A DNA stretch of 64,000 bases from Romanomermis culicivorax (lineage: Eukaryota > Nematoda > Enoplea > Mermithida > Mermithidae). A program made the translations under genes and the position numbers. The stretch is from NCBI GenBank assembly GCA_963922205.1, contig CAWUHX010000326.1:62001-126000 (forward strand). The letters run 5' to 3'. Under the pieces are notes generated by a model. It ran no database searches. It was given only the letters and a program-made list of their open reading frames with translations, and was not told the DNA's origin. Position 1 is the stretch's first letter. Each line of letters opens with the position of its first letter. This document shows, in pieces, positions 55,979-64,000 of the stretch.

Positions 55979-56349
55979 TTATGGTGGCAACTTTTCTTTC
56001 TGTTCATCTGGCTCCTCCTTCCTGGAGAGAAAATCAGCCATGGCATTTTGTTTGCCAGGCACATACTCCAATTTGTGATTAAACTGGCAAATGAATGCGT
56101 ACCACCCCTTGAGTTTGTCGTTAGTCTGTGTGTTGACCCCCATAAATAATAAAGGTTTGGGGTCAGATTGGATTGTGACCTTTTGACCCAAAAGATAATG
56201 ATTATAAATTTTTAGGCTGTATACCACAGCTGAGCATTCCCTTTCAGTGGCACACCATTTCCTTCCTTCTGCCCACAATATCGGACTATTGTAGGCTATT
56301 ACCCAATGTTCTTGGAACCTGGAAATTATGTTTCTTTCCAGGTTCCAGT
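55979..56349 (-). pseudogene. pol: RNase H part of Pol (element B)
   Basis: EHWVIAYNSPIL, TERECSAVVYSLKIYNHYLLGQ, QSDPKPLLFM and VPGKQNAMADFLSRKEEPD match A1 RNase H closely. The first strand of this domain (ILRTDASGIAL) lies at about 56990-57060, on the far side of an insertion. Confidence 0.8.
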
Positions 56350-56988
56350 CTCTTGACATAACACTGTGTAAGGTTTGTCAATGTTTGGGTCTATGGAGAT
56401 TACAGGTTACTGTAGCTGAATAACCTGCAGATCGGACTGTTTACTGAAATGTTCTTAATTTATTCTTTCTTCTTTAGAATCGCCAACGAAAAGCGAAGAC
56501 GTCAAGGGGCAAACGACAGTGACAACGATCAAGAAAAACGCCAAGGTAAGTTGAAAAGGAAAATCATAGTCTCGCAACGAAATTATGTTTCTTTCCAGGT
56601 TCCAAAGGACGCAAAGCCGGACGGAAAAGACGACGTTTTACCGACGACCCTACGACGAAATTGGGAGCAGGGAAGAAAAGCAGGTAAGCTAGATTTATTA
56701 GAAAATTGGTGAAGTAATTTTAACATACAAAACAAGCATATTTATATAAATATTAAGACATAAAAAAAAGCATAAAAACTAGGCATTGACGTCATAAAAT
56801 AACATAATATTATATCATAATCTAGGTAGGCGTAATCATAAAAAGAGTTGCATGACGTAAAACGAAGATTCTTGATGTAATGGCTACAGTAGGATCGGAT
56901 AACGTAGGTTTGCCTGTTGTGTGTGCGAATGGGGAAGAGTCGTTGTTTACTGTAGGTTTCTTAATTATCCATCAATTTGTAGCGCCCT
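56350..56988 (+). other. Foreign insertion in RNase H of element B, with two exon-like units
   Basis: About 640 bp separate two halves of the RNase H coding region. Read rightward it holds two units with good splice sites: exon-like 56478-56545 (after CTTCTTTAG, before GTAAG), a 53-bp intron, and exon-like 56599-56683 (after CTTTCCAG, before GTAAG). The phases agree and the reading is very basic (KRRRQG, then GRKAGRKRRRFTDDP), like a nuclear protein. Flanking DNA is AT-rich. It looks like a captured piece of a host gene; the carrier is not clear, no terminal repeats were found. Confidence 0.45.
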
Positions 56989-56989
56989 C

Positions 56990-57857
56990 ACAACTGCTCT
57001 TAATGCAATTCCGCTGGCATCCGTTCGAAGGATGAATGGGGCAGATCCATCTAGAATTGGATATCGCAAGAAAGGCACTGAGGTCATGCTACTTTGAGAT
57101 TCTCAAAAGTTTGGTAATGTAACTCTGTCACATTCTACGTTCCCTTCTTGCCTGTTAATTTGGACAAAGGTTCAGCTAGTGCTGCTAAGACCAGTATAAA
57201 TTTCTTAAACCATTGTAGCATACCTAGGAATTCTTGCATTTTCTTAACAGAATACTGGAATGGAAATTCAGTTATTGCTTTGACCTTCTTAGGATCAGGA
57301 GAAATTCCATTTGCATCCAATATGTGTCCTAAAAAGTGCACTTTCTGGGAAAGAAATTCACATTTCTCAGGCTTAAGAGCCAACTTCGCCCTCCTCAAGA
57401 CTTCCAGCACCAATGTCAAATTCTATAAGTGTTCCTCGAATGTATTTGAGAAGATGATGATATTTATGTACACTAAGCAAATTTTCCATACCAAATCCCC
57501 AAGGGTTCTCTCCATCATCCTTTGGAATTCAGCCCATGCATTCTTCAATCCAAATGGCATCACTTGAAGCTGAAACAAGCCTTCCTGGCATATAAAAGCT
57601 GTTTTTTCTTTGCTTTCCTCCTCCATCACAACCTGCGAATATTCCGACTTCAAATCTAGAGTCATATAAAACTTAGCTCTTCCAAGGCAATCTAAATAAT
57701 CATCCATTCTCGGGATGGGATATTTATCATCCTTGGTCACTTTGTTTATACCTCTAAAATCAACTACTGGTCTCGTAGTTCCATCTTTCTTTCCAACCAG
57801 GAACAGAGGTGCAGCCCATGGTGACTTTGAGGGCTTGATCACTCCCTGATCCAACAT
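56990..57857 (-). pseudogene. pol: Reverse transcriptase part of Pol (element B)
   Basis: [63 protein letters not shown], then CLVYINIIIFSNTFEEHL at the active-site place, LGHILDANGISPDPKK and MLQWFKKFI; the RNase H start follows. Broken. Gene order as in A1. Confidence 0.87.
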
Positions 57858-57869
57858 CTCCTTTATATG

Positions 57870-59072
57870 TCACCTCACTCCAGGCCGACTATTAATAGAA
57901 GCTCTGTAATATCTCTTTGCTACAGGTCTCGCATCTCCTGTATCTATCTTGCATGTCAGAGCTGGGGTTGTAGTAGCCGGATCACCAGGCAAGCTAAAGA
58001 CATCTCTGCACTTCAACAAAGACTCTATAGCTTCCGTCTTCTGCTCTTCTGATATTTTCCCCTTAGATATCATCTTGCATAGTGAAGTATAGAACTCTAC
58101 AGAACCAGATTTTGATAATGCAGGCATTCTTTCCTTAACCATGCAGGTCTGATATTCCTTTTCCTCCTTTATCTTTTTCATTTCCTTCACCTTTTTATAA
58201 GTATCATCATCTTCAATTAACATAGATTCTGTATAGCCAATAATTTGATCTCTCTCAAAGGGACAACCAGAACCCGTGGTATTGGAGATTAGTACTACAA
58301 ACTCCTCTTGTGATCCGTCTACAACCACTTTCTCTATTCTGAACTTCCTTTCAGAATCTTTCGATTCGACAATAATTCTGTTACGTGGCATCTCTATGTT
58401 GATCCCAAAGTTTTGCCTTCATTAAAACATCTGTTCCATATGGAATGTAGGTTTTCCCACATGCAACAATTGCAACAGTTGTCTTTAGCAGACAAACTTT
58501 TGGATAAACAATTTGATTTATGCAATCAGTCGACGCCACACTGATTTTAGTCACTTCTTCCATTACCGTTTGCACAGTAGTTACAGAAGGAACTTGAACT
58601 ACGTCAATCTTTTTCTCAATGCCTTGCATCGTCATGGCATTTCTTTTTAAATCAATCACCACACCTAAATCTGGGTGCACTAAAAAATCTGTGCCCAAGA
58701 TCAGGTCCTCACCTGCATCTGGCAGCACACAACAACATTGACTGGAAAATGTCCAAATTCAGTCTTCATACAAAATGGTACATACCCGTAGGCATGCACA
58801 ATTTTTCCATCAGCTACAGTCACTTTAAGAATACGAGGGTACACTGTATAATCAACGTCTAATGCCTTTTTCAAGAGCTTAGAAGACATGACCGTACACT
58901 GAACTCTTGTATCAATTAAAGCTCTGGTAGCCCTTTCTTTAATAACTACATTTATGTAGAACGGAACTGTTTTTGGATAATTTTCCAACAACCTTTTTTC
59001 TATGTTCGTTACTTTTCTTCCATACTTCACATGAGCCAAATCTCTTTCCTTTACTTTCTCTAGAGGTGTCAC
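57870..59072 (-). pseudogene. pol: Protease and protease-RT linker (element B)
   Basis: ALIDTRVQCTVMSSKLLKKAL is the retropepsin active-site block, LILGTDFLVHPDLGVVIDLKR the C-terminal hairpin; the linker has SNTTGSGCPFERDQIIGYTES as in A1 (SNNTGSGCHLKRNQIIGHTSS) and ends RPVAKRYYRASINSR. Broken. Confidence 0.85.
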
Positions 59073-59093
59073 CTTATCCAGGTGAATAATACT

Positions 59094-61543
59094 TCAGAGA
59101 ACCAAACTTGAAGATTTGTTTCTACTCTGATCGCTTTCATCATCCACATCCGTACGGCTTGTCACCATTACGTTATGCGAACTAGGTTGCGACTGGTTTG
59201 AAACAAATGATCCAGATTGATCCTGGACGGTACTAGCCTGAATAGCCGGTTGACTAGTTGATGCAGGTAGCATCAACTGAGGCTGCTTCTGCAACTGGAT
59301 GCCTTGTTCCCTAAGTCTGCAGAATTCCCTGTATCTCTCAAATTCTGGGTCATACCCGTACATTTGATCTTCTTTGGGGAATCCTACATAATAGGCACCT
59401 TTCCTCTTCCTCTAAATCCAAATTGAGGTCCACCTCTACCTCTAAAACTTCCTCTAAATGAAGCATTTCTATCACCACCATAATACTGATTAGGCATGCC
59501 ACGGTTAAATCCACCGCGTTGCTGTTGCTGACGCTGATATGCTAATGTTTTACACTCCTCTGTAGCATGAGTATTATTCTTATGATAAATGCAGTAGGGT
59601 CTCTGCTGCTTCAACTGCTTCTGCTCTTCAGCAGACGCAGTCTTCACAGTAGTCAACTCCTTTAAAGCTTCATTCTGAGTAACCTGTAATTTATCCACCT
59701 TTTGAACCAATTGTAGCCATTCCTTTGAGAGAATAGCTAAAAAAGACTCCTTGGCCTGCTCCTCGTTAGACTTTTTGACATCACGAGGCGACGGGCCAGG
59801 TTGCATCTCTTCAGCATTCTCCTCACCTCTCTCCTCTTCCACTGCCTTTTGCAACTGATTTTATGGTCTTGACTTCATCTGGTTATACTTTTAGTACTTC
59901 CATACGGAGCATTCCCTACAAAAGCAATTTCCGGGCACTTCTCCTCCATAGCTACAACTTGATTCACCACAATCAGTTTATCCTTGGCTCCAAAAGTAGT
60001 AAATACATTCTTGTACTTCTTATCAATCTGAGTTACGGCGTATGCAAGGTCTTGCCAAGTTTTCATCAATGGCAATACATCCTGCAACTCCATCTGATAT
60101 AATGGACTACTTATATAAATGAAGGCATTAATAATATTCTCTTGCCTTACTTGATCACTCTGATCTGCATAGACCAGATCCACATGATTCTAACTCTAAG
60201 GCTGACTCGCCTTCCTCCTGTTTCATATTGAATAGCTCTCTCTTGAGCATGGTCAAATCATAAGTCGGCCTAAGATACTTTAAAATGTTTCTCCGCGCTT
60301 CTGTATAACTTGAGGATGTTCTCACTATCCTCCTTGCCGTATTCTGAGACAACCTTCTCAAACACTCCTTCTTTACCTTATCCGCAGTATTCTCCAGAAA
60401 TTCACTTTCCAGATCAGTAAAAAATTTCAACGCCTCCATCGGCTTTATACTATCATGTAAAGGTCTATATTTCAAGGCCTTTACCACATCTCTCACATAA
60501 ACTTCTACACTTGAGCTAGAGTTCCACGTAGATGAACTGCTATTATCACTATCTGAGTAATGTCTACTCCTAGCTCTTGATCTGTGAGACCTCTTTCGAC
60601 TCTTTGACTTTCTCTTTCTTCTCCTCTCAGGGCTAAAGTCAGCTCTATTTGCGGTATCTCTCCAAGGAGTAGGACGAGAAAACCTATCCTCTCCCTGGGA
60701 CGATTCGTCGCAAATAGTCACCTTCCTTTCCCTTGACCTCCTATTCTCTGAGTAACCGTAGGCATTCGATTGTGCTTGTTCAGCATTCCTCGAACTCTGC
60801 GGCTCCTCAGTCCAAGCTCTATCTCTGGCCAAATATTTGTCTCTATCCTCTTGAGACCTGACATAAACTTCCAAATGAACCTCTCTCTTAGGTTCACTAA
60901 TTCTCTCAACTCTATTCTCAAGGTAAGAAGACTCACCTATCTTCCTCCGTTGATCATCCTCCGTTTCCTTTTCCTTGATCTGCACGCTTTCGATTACTTT
61001 GATCAATAACTCGACCTTCTTCTCCAGCGCGTTAATTCGTACGTCTTTGGGATCGACTCGATCCCTCTGCTCCTCTCGCCGAATAAAATTCGCCATTTCG
61101 GGGTCGTATCGCCTCAAATATTTATCGTCGTATAAATCAGCTGGCGCGTCCTCATAATATTTGTCGGAGTTCATGTCCACCATGTTTGACCTCCACGCCG
61201 GTTTCGACTTCCGTCTAATCTCCTCCAGCGTCTCGGCCATCGGATGGACCAACTTCGGGGGTGACATCGGTCTCTCTCTCTCAAAGGTCTGCTGACCTTT
61301 GACACTACCACTTACAGTAGTTTCGATCTTGACTTGCCTAGCCATCTCAAAACCACTTCTCCTCAACTCTTCTTCCATTCTTGCCACTTCGGCATTTCTA
61401 CTCTCTCTCCTTCCTTCAGTCTCAGGCGCCTGTGCTTGAATCTGTTCTACCGCTGCGTGTTCTTCAGCAGAGTCGAGATTCCAAACACTAGGTTCATGTG
61501 ACCTAGGAGGAGTCCTCAAAGTTTTCCCTACTGGAATACTCAT
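59094..61543 (-). pseudogene. gag: Gag (element B)
   Basis: The likely start is an ATG at 61541-61543 ([18 protein letters not shown], comparable to [18 protein letters not shown] in A1). Next come a Glu/Arg-rich disordered half, an Arg/Ser-rich stretch ([19 protein letters not shown]) absent from A1, the capsid block [18 protein letters not shown], and the knuckle CIYHKNNTHATEEC with Arg/Gly repeats. The last part is Gln-rich. Broken. Confidence 0.85.
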
Positions 61544-61651
61544 CTTCTTAACTTTTCCGGTATGTAACTGCAAATAAAACCCAGGAGGTTTAGTTATTTT
61601 TCTGGTGGTTCTCCAGTTATCCCTCGTGAGAGGCGTTAAGAGTCCACCACT

Positions 61652-62127
61652 TGTTAGGCTGCTGTAGGGCCAAAATGATGCAACAGTTCTGACCACAGGC
61701 TAACAACAACAACAAACTAAAAACTCTCCCAGACGTTTCACCAGATACTCGCCAGAACTTTCACCAAACCTCCGGCAGAACACCTTGGCACGTACCTCAG
61801 GAGATCCTACCCAAGTCTCCACTCCTAATCTTATAAGAGCCTCCCCTACGCTCACAAAACAAAACAACTTACAGGCCCAACTTGTATTGGGTGACGACTG
61901 GCGACGCCAAACAAATAATAATAAACAAAAATATTATAGAAAGGCGATGGCAGTGTCGCTCCATAAACTAAATCTTTTAACAATGATAAAAAGACACAAA
62001 AATCGCGAAACAGTGGCAGCATAAATCTATGCAAATCATCTTTTTCTTTTCGCCACTTTTCGCCGCGTCCAACCGCCTGCGCACTGACACCGGAAGCTGA
62101 ACACGTGCACCTGGAGCCACCCCAACA
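61652..62127 (-). repeat. 5' LTR of element B
   Basis: 476 bp, TGTTAGGCTGCTGTAGGG...CACCCCAACA. ATGCAAAT at 62029-62036. Inside the element the sequence reads AGTGGTGGACTCTTAAC leftward (candidate primer-binding start TGGTGG). The following TTTA does not match AGAC left of 33070. Confidence 0.88.
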
Positions 62128-62262
62128 TTTAGCACTACAAGAGCAAGTTATTTGTTTATTTGCTTATTTATAGTGCACACATGCTAAAATTTTGAATATC
62201 TTTTAGTTTCTATTGGTTTTGTCAAATAATTGAGTTTAGAATACGAATTTTTTGAAACTGTA

Positions 62263-62893
62263 TCAAGACAAACAACATGGATCATCCTGAATATTTGTAT
62301 TAATAAAATTCATGTAGTATGCAATTCGGGCTGCAGTCGAGTAACTGTTCTTGAACAGGGAACTTTGTCCACCAGTGACAATAGCAAACAAAAATGACCA
62401 TAAATTCCCCGAATGGCAAAAAATTGGACTTCCGGAGTCGCCCTGAAAATTGAAAAATCGAGTTGAGAAACACATTTAAAAAAACATTACTTGATAAGGT
62501 CCAAAAGCGGTAGCTTTCATTTTAACCACGGAATTCCAGTCACTAAACAAATTGTGATCCCAATCTGATTCTTGAGCTTGAATTTCGATACATTGCAAAA
62601 TATTGGAGCCAACAATGGGTGTTGGCTCCGTTTGAGTGGCGCCAAACCCGCAGGTCATGCACAGAGTGTCATCATACAGTTGATATTCTTCCATAATATC
62701 TGGTAAGCATAAACCATTAATGTAGCCATTGAACTTGATCTGTCTATTCAACCGAACCAAAACTACGTCTTTAGGCTTGATTCCTTCATCAGGAGGAATG
62801 AGAATTTTAGTTGCAATTCGAAAAATGAAGCGTTGAGTTCTGACGCGAATGTCGTGAACACCAAATAAGAGTGAAAAATGTTTCAAATTGATC
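62263..62893 (-). CDS. Chymotrypsin-family (S1) serine protease, C-terminal two exons
   Basis: Two exons read leftward, 62491-62893 and 62263-62442, separated by a 48-bp intron with GTAATG donor and TTTTCAG acceptor in phase 0; the first exon follows a CTTTTTCAG acceptor. The first exon has FGVHDIR, then KPKDVVLVRLNRQIKFNGYINGLCLPD, the usual Asp region and the CLP block of trypsin-like enzymes, and CMTCGFGAT. The second starts with GDSGSP, holding the catalytic Ser, and ends at a stop at 62263. The exon with the catalytic His (TAAHC-type) is not found to the right within the window; it may lie beyond, be lost, or be too diverged. The intron size and acceptors support a nematode. Probably a secreted protease or a gene fragment. 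Confidence 0.65.
62443..62490 (-). other. 48-bp intron of the serine protease gene
   Basis: Leftward GTAATG...ATTTTCAG, phase 0, immediately before the GDSGSP codons. Confidence 0.75.
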
Positions 62894-62939
62894 CTGAAAA
62901 AGTACTCCCAAAAAATTTCGGTTGTGTCCCTATACCCGC

Positions 62940-63130
62940 AATGTCGTTTTTCCCCGAATTTCTTGATTCCCTGAGAGTCCCATTCCCCTGAAGTCCCGTT
63001 TCCCAGAATAATGAATAAAATTATCATTTTTCCAAACAATACACAAGTCCCTATTCCCCCAATGTCCCGATTCCCGGAATAATGAATAAAACAATGTTCC
63101 CGATTTCCCTAATGATTAATAAAATTTTAT
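62940..63130. repeat. Degenerate tandem repeat with CCCGATTCCCGGAATAATG units
   Basis: Three imperfect units of the type TTCCC-x-GAATAATGAATAAAA occur near 62998, 63070 and 63100, with additional TCCC/CCC runs around. A leftward ORF that continues the protease exon into this repeat is therefore probably read-through. Confidence 0.55.
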
Positions 63131-64000
63131 TCTCGATTCTTAAAAAAACGATTCAGTCGGTTAAAAAATTACATTTGGTCCATACCTATGGTTCATTTTT
63201 GACATGCTTGTAAATATTAAGAGTGGAAAGCAAGTACTATTTTATATTTTTACCTTCTCCTGGTAAAATCATAAGGCTGAAAACTTATGAGTCTACTCAA
63301 CTTATTTTTGCTATTTTTGGAGTAAAAAATCCTACAATTGATTTGAGTCCTGTATTGGAATTAGTAATGTGTTTGCATGTTCACATCATGCTGGTGTGCA
63401 TGCATGTAGTTTATGGGCATTGGATTCTGGCCCACATTTTGGTGTATTATTTTTCGTCTACCAGTGGATTATGTTAATTTACGTTCGCGACGTTTTTCAT
63501 GTATAAGTAGTTCTTGAGCCTTTGGCTAACTGTTCATTCATCTCTTTTCGGCTTCCTTTTTGCGCCGCCAGTAGAGGATAAAGCTACTGACCCACATAAC
63601 AATTAGATTTATATCACTTGCACTGAAATCTCTGACGCATTTACTTAATTTGCATAAAAAGCATAATTAGGTCCTCTGACTGATACAAAGCTGATTAAAC
63701 TGATTCAAATGTGAGGTGGTCAGTTTTACATGGCTTGCAAACTCAGGTTCAACACGAGAATTTCGGCTAGCCCATCTCTATAAGCTTGATCCCATTTTTG
63801 GCTAGTTTGATCATATGCCTTTTCAGAGTTAACGCCTCTACACTGACCACATTCATTGGATCACAAAGCTCAGTATACCCAGGTTCCGGATTGTTGATGA
63901 TGGTCATTTTGTCTATCGTCCTTCCACGTTTGTGTCTCAATTTATGACAATTTCGACATTCAATCTGTTCCATCTGTTGACCTAGCGAATTTTTTCCGGG
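63131..64000. other. Right flank without an identified gene
   Basis: No retroelement part is seen. A leftward ORF at 63767-63973 (68 codons, with CRNCHKLRHKRGR) could be an exon but has no recognised family. Near 63240-63470 a rightward ORF of 84 codons is hydrophobic by composition only. Confidence 0.4.

Larger units (their letters stand above)
33070..62127 (-). mobile_element. Element B: old Gypsy-type LTR element with accessory cassette, carrying A2 inside
   Basis: LTRs start TGTTAGGCTGCTGT and end GACA/CAACA. Without A2 (38380-53033) and one CCTA copy it is about 14.4 kb. Leftward order: gag (59094-61543), protease (58400-59072), RT (57120-58391), RNase H, integrase (53621-54849), leader exon, intron (holding A2), exonuclease-like remnant, ORF B, ORF C. 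Two further foreign stretches lie in pol (about 55390-55650 and 56350-56988). The LTRs differ by roughly 10% or more, so it is the oldest of the leftward elements; many breaks. No matching target duplication: AGAC on the left, TTTA on the right. Confidence 0.88.

Noticed and set aside
62894-63039. Extension of the serine protease exon upstream to a Met at 63039
   Set aside because: The extension reads through a degenerate repeat and a good TTTTTCAG acceptor lies at 62894.
1-64000. CRISPR arrays, rRNA, tRNA, bacterial operons
   Set aside because: No regularly spaced short repeats, no rRNA-like or cloverleaf sequence was recognised, and gene structure is eukaryotic.

Overview
The window looks like animal DNA, most probably from a nematode, built almost entirely of LTR retrotransposons nested in one another. 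The nematode call rests on three things: AT-rich spacers, introns of about 50 bp ending in TTTCAG-type acceptors in the few non-retroelement exons, and a trypsin-family gene fragment at the right edge. It is an inference. There is no rRNA, tRNA or bacterial gene organisation.

Layout. 1-1011: AT-rich flank. 1012-15277: element A1, a 14.3 kb Ty3/Gypsy-type element reading leftward, flanked by a 4-bp target duplication (ATTA). 15278-16500: unassigned DNA with a few small ORFs. About 16500-19266, continuing at 32162-33069: fossil D, reading rightward, with an envelope-like part, two protease-like parts and part of a reverse transcriptase. 19267-32157: element C, leftward, inserted into D (duplication CTTA). 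33070-62127: element B, leftward and old. 38380-53033: element A2, a 14.7 kb relative of A1, inserted into B (duplication CCTA). 62128-64000: non-element DNA with a chymotrypsin-like gene fragment. Hand comparison of LTR pairs gives the relative ages: A1 youngest (about 1% difference), A2 (about 5%) and C (about 6%) older, B oldest (roughly 10% or more).

The main discovery is what A, B and C carry between pol and the 3' LTR, where an envelope gene would normally lie. All three families have the same cassette: a short leader exon with a GTAAG donor; a phase-1 intron of 430-680 bp; a domain with the three motifs of a DEDD-type (RNase D/EXD/MUT-7-like) 3'-5' exonuclease (D-x-E, a later D, and YAALDA/YTALDS); a following domain of about 350-500 residues (ORF B) that I do not recognise; and a separate basic protein with an [11 protein letters not shown] tail (ORF C). 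None of these has membrane segments. The protein sequences have diverged strongly between families while motif order, intron phase and gene order are kept, which suggests selected function.

Gag (with a C-x2-H-x4-H-x4-C knuckle) and Pol (protease, reverse transcriptase, RNase H, integrase with GPY/F module) are standard for Metaviridae and would supply replication. The cassette is probably expressed from a spliced subgenomic RNA. The A-family LTR carries two CAG|GTAAG donors, element C has a donor next to its 5' LTR, and LTRs of A and B share octamer sites (ATGCAAAT). A proofreading, RNA-processing or anti-silencing role for the exonuclease is speculation.
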